A stretch of 64,000 nt of DNA from Sporosarcina sp. FSL K6-3457 (GCF_038007285.1 NZ_JBBOWX010000001.1:1505501-1569500), one strand, 5' to 3'. Numbered from the stretch's first letter, positions 36,329 to 46,713 are shown. A program made the numbers and translations. Notes: generated by a model from the sequence alone, not told the origin.

Positions 36329-37183
36329 ATGACTACGTATTTTATGGATGATCAGTTTACAGAACGTGAAGGTATAACAATTTCAGTTGATGATCGTGGC
36401 TATTATTTTGGAGACGGTATCTACGAAGTTATTAAAGTATATGATGGTGAATTGTATACGGCGAAAGAGCATATCGAAAGGCTGTTTCAAAGTGCTTCGA
36501 AGGTGAAAATGACAATTCCCTATACGGAAGGTCAATTGATGGAAGTAGCTCGGGAATTAATTGCTCGTAATGGCATTTCGGTCGGTCATATTTATCTTCA
36601 AGTAACTCGTGGGAGTTCCCCCCGGACACATCAATTTCCTGCACCTGCTGTAGCACCTGTCGTGATGGCCTACGCGGTGAATAACCCAAGGCCTGTTGCT
36701 GCTATAGCTGACGGTGTAGCTGTCAAATCTGTTGAAGATATTCGCTGGCTTCGTTGTGATATTAAAAGTCTCAACTTACTGGGCAATGTTCTTGCGAAGC
36801 AAGAGGCTTACGAGGCGAATTGTGTGGAGGCATTGCTTCATCGTGATGGGGCTGTGACAGAAGGATCTTCTTCCAACTTGTTTGGTATAAAGAATGGTGT
36901 GATTTATACGCATCCCGCTACAAACCTTATTTTAAATGGTATTACGCGTCGAGTCGTACTTGGACTTTGCCAAGATCTTGGTATTCAGTTAGAAGAGCAA
37001 TCATTTACTTTTGAAGAAGCATTTGAAATGGATGAATTATTCCTCACATCTACAACAGCTGAAGTAACGCCAATTATATCTGTTGATGGACGAAAAGTCG
37101 GCCCGGGAACCCCAGGTGCAGTAACAAGAAAATTACAAGAGGCGTTTGCTTTACAAATACCTACTTCAATTGTGGGTGAGTGA
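36329..37183 (+). CDS. dat: D-alanine aminotransferase
   Basis: A 284-residue fold-type IV PLP enzyme making D-glutamate and D-alanine for the cell wall. The Schiff-base lysine is Lys146 (counting the initiator Met) in RCDIKSLNLLGN, the position known for Bacillus D-amino acid transaminase. GDGIYEVIKVYDG and the cofactor loop EGSSSN are present. ATG 36329 has GAGAGGGGA six bases away; ATG at 36323 would be too close to it. Confidence 0.93.
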   Translation: MTTYFMDDQFTEREGITISVDDRGYYFGDGIYEVIKVYDGELYTAKEHIERLFQSASKVKMTIPYTEGQLMEVARELIARNGISVGHIYLQVTRGSSPRTHQFPAPAVAPVVMAYAVNNPRPVAAIADGVAVKSVEDIRWLRCDIKSLNLLGNVLAKQEAYEANCVEALLHRDGAVTEGSSSNLFGIKNGVIYTHPATNLILNGITRRVVLGLCQDLGIQLEEQSFTFEEAFEMDELFLTSTTAEVTPIISVDGRKVGPGTPGAVTRKLQEAFALQIPTSIVGE

Positions 37184-37217
37184 ACGTAGAAGCAATGTGA
37201 AATCGGAGTGATTGAAA

Positions 37218-38204
37218 ATGGCGCAACTTGTCAAACTGCTCGATTATGTATCTAGATATGAAAAAGATTTATCCCGCTACCCTACGCAGTATATTCGCAT
37301 GAAAAAATACCAATGGGAACGTATGAAGAACCAATGGGAAAATGGTGCGGATTTAACGGAATGGCAACAGGAGGATGTAGAAGAAGTAGTAGAAGAAGTG
37401 GAAGGTGGGAAATGGTTTTCCCCTCTATTCCGGCTCTTTGGTCAACGAAAACCGATTGTAGATGAGGAAGTTCTTGACGCAGTTGATGATGACAAAAGTG
37501 AGGAAGAAGATAATTTTGGTTTTAGCCCAAATATCATCTATAATCCTACCAATCTTGAGCAATTGAGAAGGCTCTATTCAGACCAACTTTTTCATTTTCA
37601 AATTAAATGGGCGAGTTCTACCTTAATGGATAAGTCGCGGGTCGATCCGCGTTATATGCGTGATACATTATTACGAAGTTTTGCACAGAGCTTACCGGAT
37701 AATTATTTGTTGTTCTATTATCCAATTCTCATGCTTAAGAAAGCACCTGTTGAACTCGATATTATAATGGTGACACCTGTTGAATGCATGTGTATTACAG
37801 TGCTTGAGGCAGAGGATGTCTCAGCCTTTGTAGGGAGTGGCGATCGATTCTGGGTGAAAAAATCTGGAGAGAAAGAAACAAAATTGTTAAATCCGCTTAT
37901 TTCATTAAACAGGATGGAAAAAATAGTTGCTGGTATTTTTAATGGGCAAGAGATTGATTTTCCTGTCAAAAAGTATTTGATTTCCCGTAACGGTTATATC
38001 GATTATCCGGGTGCGCCGTTCGATGTGACAATTATCGATAGGCGGTCCTATGAACAATGGTTTTCGGCGCTACAAAAATCACCTGTTCCATTGAAATCCA
38101 CCCAATTCAAAGCAGCGCAAGCAATCTTGGATATCGGTCAGACAACGTCGATGAGCCGCTTATTTGCGGAAGATGAAGAACAGCTAGAAGAAGACGAAGA
38201 ATAA
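37218..38204 (+). CDS. Conserved protein of unknown function, possibly NERD-like core
   Basis: A 328-residue soluble protein. The N-terminal helices (LVKLLDYVSRYEKDLSRYPTQYIRMKKYQWERMKNQW) are followed by an acidic disordered linker (residues about 50-105) and a mixed alpha/beta domain. One segment (ELDIIMVTPVECMCITVLEAEDVSAFVGSGDRFWV) recalls nuclease-related NERD proteins, but catalytic residues are not evident. An acidic tail ends it. CGGAGTG lies 8 bases before the ATG. It lies between dat and trmB where B. subtilis carries ytmP. I do not recognise the family. Confidence 0.7.
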   Translation: MAQLVKLLDYVSRYEKDLSRYPTQYIRMKKYQWERMKNQWENGADLTEWQQEDVEEVVEEVEGGKWFSPLFRLFGQRKPIVDEEVLDAVDDDKSEEEDNFGFSPNIIYNPTNLEQLRRLYSDQLFHFQIKWASSTLMDKSRVDPRYMRDTLLRSFAQSLPDNYLLFYYPILMLKKAPVELDIIMVTPVECMCITVLEAEDVSAFVGSGDRFWVKKSGEKETKLLNPLISLNRMEKIVAGIFNGQEIDFPVKKYLISRNGYIDYPGAPFDVTIIDRRSYEQWFSALQKSPVPLKSTQFKAAQAILDIGQTTSMSRLFAEDEEQLEEDEE

Positions 38205-38235
38205 TAACTATGAATAGAAAAGAGTGTGTGTTGTA

Positions 38236-38880
38236 ATGCGGCTTCGCAATAAACCATGGGCAAGGGATTTCATGGCTGAACATCCAGATGTCCTATTAGC
38301 AGAACCTAAAAAAATGAATAACGGTTGGCGTGATCTTTTTGGTAATGATCATCAGATCCATGTTGAAGTTGGAACGGGCATGGGGCAATTTATTATTGGT
38401 ATGGCTATAGCTAATCCAGACATCAACTATATTGGTATTGAACACTTTGACAATGTTATCGTTTCGGCACTTGAAAAAGCGATTGAAGCGGACAAGCCAT
38501 CAAATCTACGACTATTCCGTGCAAACGGTGTAGAGCTTGCCGAAATTTTCAGTAAGGGTGAAATTGACCGAGTGTATTTAAATTTCTCTGATCCTTGGCC
38601 GAAAACAAGACATGCTAAACGTCGATTGACACATGAGACATTTTTGAAGTTATACGAATCTGTCCTTATTCCGGCAGGGGAAATCCATTTTAAGACGGAT
38701 AACCGGGGACTATTCGAGTATTCACTTGTGTCTATGTCTGATTATGGTATGAAGCTACGCTATGTATCGCTCGATTTGCATGCAGAAATGCCAGAAGATA
38801 ATATTATGACAGAGTATGAAGAGAAGTTTTCAGCGAAAGGACAGCCGATTTATAGGCTGGAATCGCAGTTCAGTAATTGA
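38236..38880 (+). CDS. trmB: tRNA (guanine-N7-)-methyltransferase
   Basis: A 214-residue SAM enzyme that methylates G46 of tRNA. The signature MRLRNKPWARDFM begins the protein. VEVGTGMGQFIIGMA binds SAM, and NFSDPWPKTRHAKRRLTHETFL is the highly conserved active-site segment. ATG 38236 gives the standard start; GTG at 38224 is an in-frame alternative. The ribosome site is weak. Confidence 0.95.
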   Translation: MRLRNKPWARDFMAEHPDVLLAEPKKMNNGWRDLFGNDHQIHVEVGTGMGQFIIGMAIANPDINYIGIEHFDNVIVSALEKAIEADKPSNLRLFRANGVELAEIFSKGEIDRVYLNFSDPWPKTRHAKRRLTHETFLKLYESVLIPAGEIHFKTDNRGLFEYSLVSMSDYGMKLRYVSLDLHAEMPEDNIMTEYEEKFSAKGQPIYRLESQFSN

Positions 38881-38904
38881 TCAAAGGGATTGGGGGACTA
38901 TTGA

Positions 38905-39750
38905 ATGGATGCATATACATTTCATGATATGGAGTTGACGTGGTTAGACGGGGGAGTCAACTATTTGGACGGCGGAACGATGTTTGGTGTCGTTCCAAAG
39001 GCACTTTGGTCGAGACGCTATGAGGTCGATGACAATAACTTAATCGAGTTACGAACAGATCCAATTCTAATTCGTTATGCGGGTAAGAATATTTTAATTG
39101 ACGCAGGTATTGGAAAAGGTAAGCTTGATGATAAAATGAAGCGCAATTTAGGTGTTAGATCCGAAACGAGAGTCAAGGAGAGCCTTGGGGAGCTCGATTT
39201 GACGCCGGGGTCGATTGATATTGTTCTCATGACGCATTTACATAACGACCATGCGGCTGGTTTGACGGAATGGCAAGACGGAGAGCTCGTGTCAGTGTTT
39301 CCGAATGCTGACATCTATGTCTCTCAAGTTGAATGGGACGAGATGCGCAATCCGAATATTCGTTCAAGAAACACGTATTGGAAAGAGAATTGGGAGCCAA
39401 TTCAACAGCAGGTGAAAACCTTTGAAAGTAGTCTAATGGTACTTCCTGGTATTGAAATGCTTCATACGGGCGGTCATAGTGATGGGCATAGTGTTATTAA
39501 ATTGACGCAAAATGGTGAAACCGTTCTCCATATGGGCGATATTATGCCGACGCATGCGCATAGCAATCCATTATGGGTGCTTGCCTATGATGATTATCCA
39601 ATGACATCCATCTTCGCAAAAGAGAAGCTGATGAAAGAGGCAATCCCAGGAGGTTATCGATTCATCTTTTATCATGACGCAGTGTATAGACTTGTGAAGT
39701 GGGACGATAGTGGTAAAGAGATTGTCGAATCTGTGGTCATAGCAAAATAA
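38905..39750 (+). CDS. ytnP: MBL-fold hydrolase, YtnP-type lactonase
   Basis: A 281-residue metallo-beta-lactamase-fold enzyme. The metal motif is [10 protein letters not shown], with further ligands in [10 protein letters not shown] and [12 protein letters not shown]. subtilis YtnP is a lactonase that interferes with quorum signals of other bacteria; this gene is in the same position after trmB. Substrate here is not proven. ATG follows GGGATTGGGGG. Confidence 0.85.
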   Translation: MDAYTFHDMELTWLDGGVNYLDGGTMFGVVPKALWSRRYEVDDNNLIELRTDPILIRYAGKNILIDAGIGKGKLDDKMKRNLGVRSETRVKESLGELDLTPGSIDIVLMTHLHNDHAAGLTEWQDGELVSVFPNADIYVSQVEWDEMRNPNIRSRNTYWKENWEPIQQQVKTFESSLMVLPGIEMLHTGGHSDGHSVIKLTQNGETVLHMGDIMPTHAHSNPLWVLAYDDYPMTSIFAKEKLMKEAIPGGYRFIFYHDAVYRLVKWDDSGKEIVESVVIAK

Positions 39751-39751
39751 T

Positions 39752-39797
39752 AAAACCGTCACAGGACCCAGGGAAATCTGGTTATGTGACGGTTTTT
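39752..39797 (+). terminator. Rho-independent terminator of ytnP
   Basis: AAAACCGTCAC / GTGACGGTTTTTT with a 21-base loop. It could also serve the convergent small gene. Confidence 0.88.
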
Positions 39798-39829
39798 TAT
39801 TGTTCAGCTCCAGGCGCCAGATGCTTTTC

Positions 39830-40144
39830 TCAGATTTTTGTTAGTTCAACGACAGAACCCGTTTTAGCATCTGCTGCAAATTCAAATTGTTCTAATTCGC
39901 CGTCTTTAATGCGTGAAATTCCACCGCGGTACACATCCATTGTAATGACATTGTTTGTGTACGGCTCTGTTTTCATAAGGATCCATGAACCATCTATTGG
40001 ACCTTCGTTTTTAAAAGCCGTTTTTACTGTAGCCAAGACGGAGTCCGCTGCAACATTGCGGTTTGCACGGTCAATGGCTTCATTGACAACAATTCCGGCT
40101 GCAACGCCTGTTAACACACCTGCTAGAAAATCTTTTACTTTCAT
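39830..40144 (-). CDS. ytzB: Small PepSY-like protein (YtzB-like)
   Basis: A 104-residue protein. A hydrophobic N terminus (FLAGVLTGVAAGIVVNEAI) looks like an uncleaved signal or anchor. The rest (TVKTAFKNEGPIDGSWILMKTEPYTNNVITMDVYRGGISR) resembles the PepSY-type small protein YtzB that lies between ytnP and ytoP in B. subtilis. A short remnant of another repeat (CAGCTCCAGGCGCCAG) occurs at 39805-39820. Function unknown. Confidence 0.72.
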   Translation of the reverse strand: MKVKDFLAGVLTGVAAGIVVNEAIDRANRNVAADSVLATVKTAFKNEGPIDGSWILMKTEPYTNNVITMDVYRGGISRIKDGELEQFEFAADAKTGSVVELTKI

Positions 40145-40314
40145 AATTTACGTAGCCCCCTACATCAGTCTTTCAATTAGTGTACCACAATTTTACACAG
40201 TATAGCAGAGGGAGATTTTTAGATAATTCGCTTTCCTAAATAAAAGTATGGAAAATGTTTGACTAATCGTCTACACTATTTACAGTACGTACATAAGTGG
40301 GGAGGCAATACGCA

Positions 40315-41388
40315 ATGCAAAAAGAAACAATCGAAATGTTCAAGACGTTAACGGAACTTCCGGGGGCGCCAGGGAATGAGCATGCTGTTAGAAAGTATAT
40401 GCGGAGTGAGCTTGAGAAGTATTCTGATGAATTAATTCAAGATAATCTTGGCGGTATTTTTGGTGTTAGAAAGGGACCTGAAGATGGACCGCGCATTATG
40501 GTGGCGGGTCATATGGATGAAGTTGGTTTTATGGTAAGCGCTATCACTGATAACGGGATGATTCGTTTTCAACCGCTAGGTGGCTGGTGGAGCCAAGTCT
40601 TGCTCGCTCAACGGGTAGAAATTATGACGGATAATGGGCCAGTCATTGGTGTGATTGGTTCAATTCCACCGCATTTATTAAGTGATGCAGTGCGCAACAA
40701 ACCAATGGATATTAAAAATATGCTCATTGATATCGGCGCGGATGATAAAGAAGATGCTGAGAAAATTGGCATTCGACCTGGACAACAAATTATCCCGGTT
40801 TCCCCGTTTACACCGATGGCTAATGGCAAAAAAATTCTGGCGAAAGCATGGGATAACCGCTATGGTTGCGGACTTGCCATTGAACTGTTGAAAGAACTGC
40901 ATGGTGAGAAACTGCCGAATAATTTGTATTCGGGCGCCAATGTTATGGAGGAAGTTGGCCTACGTGGTGCTGCCGCGGCGGCAACGATGATTAACCCGGA
41001 TTTATTCTTTGCATTGGATGCCAGTCCTGCAAACGATGCTTCAGGTGATAAAAATGAGTTTGGGCAACTAGGCAAAGGGACATTGTTGCGTATTTTTGAT
41101 GGCTCAATGGTTACGCATCGTGGTATGCGGGAGTTCATCCTTGATATGGCAGAAACGCATAATATTCCGTACCAGTATTTCATCTCCCCGGGGGGGACAG
41201 ATGCTGGCCGTGTTCATATGTCAAATGAAGGTGTGCCAAGTGCAGTGATCGGCATTTGTTCACGCTATATCCATACATCGGGCTCTATCATTCATACGGA
41301 CGATTATGCTGCGGCAAAAGAACTGCTTATCAAGCTAGTCAAGGCATGTGATAAGACGACAGTGGCAACAATTAAAGGCAACGTATAA
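40315..41388 (+). CDS. ytoP: M42-family glutamyl/aminopeptidase (YtoP)
   Basis: A 357-residue di-metal peptidase. Metal-binding residues are visible: His/Asp in AGHMDEVGF, Asp in [10 protein letters not shown], Glu pair in [11 protein letters not shown], Asp in ALDASPAND and His in [13 protein letters not shown]. It removes N-terminal residues from peptides. GTGGGGAGGC precedes ATG 40315; the open frame upstream to 40297 has no matching sequence. It ends in its own terminator. Confidence 0.9.
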   Translation: MQKETIEMFKTLTELPGAPGNEHAVRKYMRSELEKYSDELIQDNLGGIFGVRKGPEDGPRIMVAGHMDEVGFMVSAITDNGMIRFQPLGGWWSQVLLAQRVEIMTDNGPVIGVIGSIPPHLLSDAVRNKPMDIKNMLIDIGADDKEDAEKIGIRPGQQIIPVSPFTPMANGKKILAKAWDNRYGCGLAIELLKELHGEKLPNNLYSGANVMEEVGLRGAAAAATMINPDLFFALDASPANDASGDKNEFGQLGKGTLLRIFDGSMVTHRGMREFILDMAETHNIPYQYFISPGGTDAGRVHMSNEGVPSAVIGICSRYIHTSGSIIHTDDYAAAKELLIKLVKACDKTTVATIKGNV

Positions 41389-41390
41389 GC

Positions 41391-41433
41391 AATCCGTCCT
41401 TCGACTCTTATGTGGAGTGAAGGACGGTTTTTT
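41391..41433 (+). terminator. Rho-independent terminator of ytoP
   Basis: AATCCGTCCTTC / GAAGGACGGTTTTTT. Confidence 0.88.
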
Positions 41434-41456
41434 ATTCAAACAAAGGGGGATAATAG

Positions 41457-41975
41457 ATGGAGTTTATGATTGGAACGACAAATCCAGCAAAAGTAAAGGC
41501 GGCAAGGCGTGTTATTATGAGTCATTTTCCACAGGCGATGGTTTGCGAGGTGGATGTCAAATCGGGTGTTTCAGATCAGCCTTTTGGGGATGAAGAGACG
41601 AGACTTGGTGCCATCAATCGTGCATTGCGAGCGACAGGAACGAAAGAAAATGTAATCGGTATCGGCTTGGAAGGAGGCGTCCGGATGTTGGAGGGACAGA
41701 TGTATCTCTGCAATTGGGGCGCATTGGTCCTGCCAAACGGGGCAAGGTTCACGGCAGGCGGTGCGCAGATTCCATTACCAAAGGAAATTGAGGATGAGCT
41801 TGTCGCTGGGAAAGAACTAGGCCCGGTTGTCGATGCTTATTTCAAAGCGAGTGGCATTCGCCAAAAAGAAGGAGCGATGGGTATGTTTACTGCCCATACC
41901 GTCAATCGTGATGAACTGTTTGAACATATAGTACAGCTTTTGATCGGCCAAATGAAATATTCTATGGCAGATTGA
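41457..41975 (+). CDS. DUF84 / YjjX-family inosine-xanthosine triphosphatase
   Basis: A 172-residue house-cleaning NTPase candidate. GTTNPAKVKAARRV at the N terminus, VKSGVSDQPFGDEETRLGAINRA, and the strand GLEGGVRMLEGQMYLCNWGAL match YjjX-type enzymes that hydrolyse ITP and XTP. The ATG follows AGGGGGATA. It lies between ytoP and a lipoprotein gene, in the slot where B. subtilis carries the thioredoxin-like ytpP. Confidence 0.8.
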   Translation: MEFMIGTTNPAKVKAARRVIMSHFPQAMVCEVDVKSGVSDQPFGDEETRLGAINRALRATGTKENVIGIGLEGGVRMLEGQMYLCNWGALVLPNGARFTAGGAQIPLPKEIEDELVAGKELGPVVDAYFKASGIRQKEGAMGMFTAHTVNRDELFEHIVQLLIGQMKYSMAD

Positions 41976-42081
41976 TATACCTAGAGTTCCAACAAGCCGC
42001 GTGAACCTCAAAGGTTGCAACTGTCGGGTAATATCTTTAAAATGGGGAATGGTATTCAAATAAATGATTGGAGGAAATCGA

Positions 42082-42591
42082 ATGTTCCGGAAATGGAAAT
42101 TCATATTCCTGCTGGCAATGTCAGTATTCCTACTTACGGCATGTAATGAATCACTCGGTGAAAGTGCAACTGCTGGCATCAAGGCGGCGGAGGAAGTATT
42201 TCACTTAAATGATAAAGAACCTACGGAAGAAATTGATGGTGTCAAACTATACAAGCCTATTGGGTTAATAATTAGCGAACAGTCTGATGCACAAAATATC
42301 GTTTTTACAAAAAGTAAAGAAACCTTCATTTTGTTCATTAACCCCAATGAAAAAAGCGATAGCCAATTGTTTTATAATTTGCTTATAGCAGACCAAAATA
42401 AAGAAATTATCGAGCAAGCGACGTTTACTGATGAAGGCATATTCGGCTTTGCGGCAGTTGTAAAAGGTGAAGATGACCAGGTTGAACTTATAACGAGTGT
42501 AGGTGGCTCGAAAATGACTACACTGACAACAAAAAAGAATATTGAAGTAAATTTAACAGAGATGATGGAAGTTGTGCGTTCTATCAAGTAG
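42082..42591 (+). CDS. Lipoprotein of unknown function
   Basis: A 169-residue exported protein. The signal FRKWKFIFLLAMSVFLLTAC ends in a lipobox (LTAC) for lipid attachment. The mature part is a compact alpha/beta domain (GVKLYKPIGLIISEQSDAQNIVF...LFINPNE). ATTGGAGGAAATCG before the ATG at 42082 decides the start over an in-frame ATG at 42064. I do not recognise the family. It precedes ytpQ by 22 bases and is probably co-transcribed with it. Confidence 0.75.
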   Translation: MFRKWKFIFLLAMSVFLLTACNESLGESATAGIKAAEEVFHLNDKEPTEEIDGVKLYKPIGLIISEQSDAQNIVFTKSKETFILFINPNEKSDSQLFYNLLIADQNKEIIEQATFTDEGIFGFAAVVKGEDDQVELITSVGGSKMTTLTTKKNIEVNLTEMMEVVRSIK

Positions 42592-42613
42592 AAAAATGGA
42601 GGGAATTAGGTAG

Positions 42614-43432
42614 ATGAATTCTGAACAACTCATTGAACTTTTAAAAGAGCATCTTCCGTCCGAACATTTTGAGTGGCGGTTTGATCGAAAAACAGATAAG
42701 GTCCGTCTTGAGCATTTGGTGCTGAAAAAAGGGATGGATATCTCGCTGCCAGAAATTTTGGTGAAATATGAAAAGAAGAAACAGGCTGCGGTTGAAGAAC
42801 TTGTCCATATCATCAAGGAAACTTTCAATGCGATGGAAAAAGAGCAAACAGAAGGTTTTGTTAGTAGCTCAGCTATTTATCCTGTCATTCGATCAACATC
42901 ATTTCCAAAGGAGTCTGCGGCAGGACAACCGTTTTTGATGAAAGATCATACGGCTGAAACCCGTATTTATTATGCATTGGACTTAGGAACAACTTACCGA
43001 TTAATTGATAAGGGTATGCTAGCGGCAATCAGTCTATCTGAAGTAGAAGTAATGGAGTCGGCATTATTCCGGGTAAGGTCGTTACCAACTGCTATGAAAA
43101 GGGATGAAGTCTCGGATAATATCTTTTATTTTATCAATAATAATGATGGCTACGATGCGAGTAGAATCCTAAATAGTGCATTTTTGAAAGAGATGGAAGC
43201 GAAAATTGAAGGGCATATGACCGTATCCGTCCCTCATCAGGATGTTCTCATCATAGGTGATATTCGCAATGATACGGGGTATGATGTACTGGCGCAGATG
43301 GCGATGCATTTCTTCACGACAGGCGCAGTGCCGATTACGTCTTTGTCATTTATCTATAAAGATGGTAAGCTGGAACCTATTTTCATCATGGCTAAAAATC
43401 GTTTGGCAAGAAGGGAAGGAAAGAATAAGTGA
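42614..43432 (+). CDS. ytpQ: DUF1444 protein YtpQ
   Basis: A 272-residue cytoplasmic protein with the YtpQ/DUF1444 pattern: [73 protein letters not shown]. The family is restricted to Bacillales and has no known activity. The ATG follows TGGAGGGAATTAG. The last four bases overlap ytpR (GTGA). Confidence 0.88.
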   Translation: MNSEQLIELLKEHLPSEHFEWRFDRKTDKVRLEHLVLKKGMDISLPEILVKYEKKKQAAVEELVHIIKETFNAMEKEQTEGFVSSSAIYPVIRSTSFPKESAAGQPFLMKDHTAETRIYYALDLGTTYRLIDKGMLAAISLSEVEVMESALFRVRSLPTAMKRDEVSDNIFYFINNNDGYDASRILNSAFLKEMEAKIEGHMTVSVPHQDVLIIGDIRNDTGYDVLAQMAMHFFTTGAVPITSLSFIYKDGKLEPIFIMAKNRLARREGKNK

Positions 43433-44034
43433 ATATATTTTATAACAGGGATGGCGTAGGCGATGTGTTGTTAATTCAACATACGGTTACACATCCAGAC
43501 GAAGTGACAACAGCATCTTACGGGGATGTGACAGTGATTCGCAATGCGGAAACTGGAGAGGTAGCGGCTATTAACTTATTTAAAGCATCCTCTTATTTCA
43601 CAATTGACACTGTCGGAAAAGTTGACTTGACGGAAGAATTCGTTAACCAGCTGCAAGTAGCATTCCAGAAAAACGGTGCCAATGTTGAACTTGACGCCGA
43701 CTTTTCACCTAAATTTGTTGTGGGTCATGTGTTGACGAAAGAAAAGCACCCGAATGCTGATAAATTGAGTGTTTGCACAGTAGATATTGGTAGTGAAACG
43801 GTTCAAATTGTTTGTGGAGCGCCGAACGTAGATGCTGGACAGAAGGTTGTAGTTGCGAAAATCGGAGCGGTGATGCCATCCGGAATGGTTATTCGTGATG
43901 CTGAGTTACGTGGCGTGGCTTCTACAGGTATGATTTGCTCGGCGAAGGAGCTTGCGTTGCCTGATGCACCTGAAGAAAAAGGGATTTTAGTGTTGGATAG
44001 TAATGCTGTTGTTGGTGAAGCATTTACAAAGTAA
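43429..44034 (+). CDS. ytpR: YtpR, tRNA-binding (EMAP-II/PheT-type) domain protein
   Basis: A 201-residue protein with a GTG start inside the ytpQ stop. The N-terminal YtpR-specific region (about 1-90) is followed by the OB-fold tRNA-binding domain: [46 protein letters not shown]...[14 protein letters not shown]. The same module occurs at the N terminus of PheT. A stand-alone tRNA-binding or chaperone role is assumed; no enzyme activity is visible. Confidence 0.9.
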   Translation: MNIFYNRDGVGDVLLIQHTVTHPDEVTTASYGDVTVIRNAETGEVAAINLFKASSYFTIDTVGKVDLTEEFVNQLQVAFQKNGANVELDADFSPKFVVGHVLTKEKHPNADKLSVCTVDIGSETVQIVCGAPNVDAGQKVVVAKIGAVMPSGMVIRDAELRGVASTGMICSAKELALPDAPEEKGILVLDSNAVVGEAFTK

Positions 44035-44039
44035 CGGTA

Positions 44040-44072
44040 AGAAAAACGTACCTTCATGGTACGTTTTTCTTA
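44040..44072 (+). terminator. Rho-independent terminator of ytpQ-ytpR
   Basis: AGAAAAACGTACC-TTCAT-GGTACGTTTTTCTT. Confidence 0.9.
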
Positions 44073-44146
44073 TTTCAAAGATTGATTTGATTTAGTAGTG
44101 TCGGTACTGTTAAAATAGATTGATTGACACGAAAAGAGTGATAGTC

Positions 44147-46684
44147 TTGAGTTGGTTTAATACACTAATGAGCCGGCTTTTTGGGCCGGATGATAACAGT
44201 AGAGAAGAAATTATTTATGAGGAATCAAAAAACGATTATGAAGCTGATGAAACGATAGAACACTTGGAGCAAAAGCCAGCCTCGTCATTCCGCTTTCCCA
44301 TTGTCTCGGATGCAGAAATATATGGATGGGATGAGGAACCGTTAAAGGAGCGTGAAGTGTCCCAACCGACTGTAAATCGGGATGATGTGGATGATCATTA
44401 TGAACCGACACCTCTTTATGAAAATGACAGATGGCCAGGGGATCCAGCCGTTTCAAATGTTTTTCGGGCTGGGTCAACTCCGAAATATGGGACAGCACCA
44501 GTACCTAAAAGAGCAGTCTTTAGGTCTTTGGAAGAGGATTATGATGGGGAACAACTTGAACAAGTGAAAACACCTGTACAAAAACGTTCTAGTAGGCCGT
44601 TTAGTCCAACGTCAGTACCTTCTCCAGTCTATGGTTATAAGAATCCCAAAAAAGAAATAGCTCCAGTCTTGAATGAAGATGAGAGGGAGTTGCCGCAAGT
44701 AGCCGAAGTTATTGTACCCCTTGAGGCAGTCAGTGATGATGACAAGCTGGCACAGCATCAGTTTGTTCATGTAGATGAAGATGCACAGGATATTTTTGTG
44801 CCACCTATAATCGAAGAGCCAGTGCTAGTCCGAAATACTATTGATGATAGAGTAGACGAGGTTGCCCCTAGTGAGAGTGTGATAGAATCGTCTGTCATAG
44901 AGTCGGACATGTTGGACACTCAGCTAGATCATGACGAACTAGAATCATCTGTAATCGAATCGATTGAACTGGAGCATACTAAGGATACGGTTTCAGAGAT
45001 AAAAGCAGAGGCCTTTGTTGAACAGATAGCGTTGACGGATGAGCTTGCAACAGAACAGAAAAAAGAGCAAATTGTCCCGTTTAATGTATTAATGTTAAAG
45101 TCCGATAAGGAAAAAATAACACAGCAAAAACCTGTGCATACATCAGTAGCGATAGAAAAAACATTTGAACCAAACAATCCTGTGACTGTACTCCGTAGGA
45201 CAGAAGAGATTTCGATAGAAGTACAAGAACAATCAAGCGATAGTGATGAAAATATAGAGGAACCGTATTATGCATTCCCTTCACTCGATTATTTGGTCCC
45301 GCCTGAAGCGCAAATTGAGGATACGGAGTGGTTGGATACTCAATCGGAAAAGCTTGAAGAAGCATTGTCCCACTTTGCCGTTCAAGCAACGGTTATCGAG
45401 GCGGTTCAAGGGCCGACAGTGACACGTTTTGAACTAACAGTCGGGCAAGGGACAAAAGTAAGCAAAATCCGTAATTTGACGGATGATTTGAAATTGGCTT
45501 TAGCAGCTGAAGATATTCGAATCCAAGCCCCGATTCCAGGAAGAAGTTCAATTGGTATCGAAATACCGAATCGTAAGACGCGAGCAGTACGCATATCAGA
45601 AGTGATTGCGACGGACAGTTTTAAAGCCTCCACGTCTCCATTAGAAGCCGTACTCGGTCTTAGCCTAACAGGCACACCTGTCACACTAGACCTGCGCAAA
45701 ATGCCACATGGAATGATTGCAGGGGCTACGGGATCAGGGAAATCTGTATGCATTAATTCGATTTTGGTTAGCTTACTGTATAAGGCTAGACCAACGGATT
45801 TGAAGATGATGCTTATTGATCCTAAAATGGTTGAACTTGCGCCATTCAATGGGATTCCACATCTCATTAGTCCTGTCATTACAGATGTTAAAGCAGCGAC
45901 TGCAGCACTGAAATGGGCAGTTGCGGAAATGGAAAGGCGCTATGAGCTTCTTGCTCACGCAGGTGTGAGAGATATTGAACGCTATAATAAAGTGGTCACG
46001 GACAGTCGACGTTTTTCATTGAAAATGCCGTATTTGTTAATTGTCATTGATGAGCTTGCTGATTTAATGATGATGGCTCCAGCAGATGTTGAGGTGTCCA
46101 TTAGTCGAATTGCACAGAAGGCACGCGCTTGTGGTATCCATTTGATCATCGCGACACAGCGTCCATCAGTCGATGTCATAACGGGGACGATTAAAGCAAA
46201 TATCCCAACGCGCATTGCGTTTTCAGTGTCATCCCAAATTGATTCAAGGACAATTATTGATTCTCCGGGGGCCGAACGGTTACTCGGTAAAGGCGATATG
46301 TTGTATATCGGTAATGGGCAGTCGGCTGGTGTAAGGCTTCAGGGGACATTTGTCACGGATGACGAGATAGAACGTATAATAGAACACGTTCGCAACGAGG
46401 CGGCACCGGATTATCTGTTTGGTCAGGATGACCTTCTTGCAAGTGCTGTTGAGGAAGAAGAGACGGATCCGCTGTTTGAAGAGGTATGTCATTTCATTCA
46501 TGAACAAGGCAGTGCATCGACATCTTTATTACAACGTAATTTTAGTATTGGTTACAATCGGGCAGCCAAATTGATTGACCGAATGGAAAAGCATGGCTTC
46601 ATCTCTGGTCAGCGTGGGAGTAAGGCACGTGATGTCTTTTTGACCGAAAGTGATCTGGATCAGCTAACGGACCGTTTGGAATAA
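44147..46684 (+). CDS. sftA: DNA translocase SftA (FtsK/SpoIIIE family)
   Basis: An 845-residue soluble DNA pump that clears chromosome DNA from the closing septum. A short N terminus (MSWFNTLMSRLFGP) and an acidic, proline-rich variable linker (residues about 20-390) precede the motor. The motor has Walker A GATGSGKSV, Walker B YLLIVIDELADL and the IATQRPSVDVITG segment. A C-terminal winged gamma domain (STSLLQRNFSIGYNRAAKLIDRME) follows. No membrane segments, which separates SftA from SpoIIIE. The TTG at 44147 matches the SftA start MSW; an in-frame ATG at 44120 is less likely. Confidence 0.9.
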   Translation: MSWFNTLMSRLFGPDDNSREEIIYEESKNDYEADETIEHLEQKPASSFRFPIVSDAEIYGWDEEPLKEREVSQPTVNRDDVDDHYEPTPLYENDRWPGDPAVSNVFRAGSTPKYGTAPVPKRAVFRSLEEDYDGEQLEQVKTPVQKRSSRPFSPTSVPSPVYGYKNPKKEIAPVLNEDERELPQVAEVIVPLEAVSDDDKLAQHQFVHVDEDAQDIFVPPIIEEPVLVRNTIDDRVDEVAPSESVIESSVIESDMLDTQLDHDELESSVIESIELEHTKDTVSEIKAEAFVEQIALTDELATEQKKEQIVPFNVLMLKSDKEKITQQKPVHTSVAIEKTFEPNNPVTVLRRTEEISIEVQEQSSDSDENIEEPYYAFPSLDYLVPPEAQIEDTEWLDTQSEKLEEALSHFAVQATVIEAVQGPTVTRFELTVGQGTKVSKIRNLTDDLKLALAAEDIRIQAPIPGRSSIGIEIPNRKTRAVRISEVIATDSFKASTSPLEAVLGLSLTGTPVTLDLRKMPHGMIAGATGSGKSVCINSILVSLLYKARPTDLKMMLIDPKMVELAPFNGIPHLISPVITDVKAATAALKWAVAEMERRYELLAHAGVRDIERYNKVVTDSRRFSLKMPYLLIVIDELADLMMMAPADVEVSISRIAQKARACGIHLIIATQRPSVDVITGTIKANIPTRIAFSVSSQIDSRTIIDSPGAERLLGKGDMLYIGNGQSAGVRLQGTFVTDDEIERIIEHVRNEAAPDYLFGQDDLLASAVEEEETDPLFEEVCHFIHEQGSASTSLLQRNFSIGYNRAAKLIDRMEKHGFISGQRGSKARDVFLTESDLDQLTDRLE

Positions 46685-46713
46685 AAGAGAGAAGCCTAAA
46701 ATACACATTTAAC

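Noticed and set aside
39805..39820. Full copy of the GCTCCAGCGCC-type repeat
   Set aside because: Only about 16 bases match the element at 54655-54790, so it is at most a remnant.
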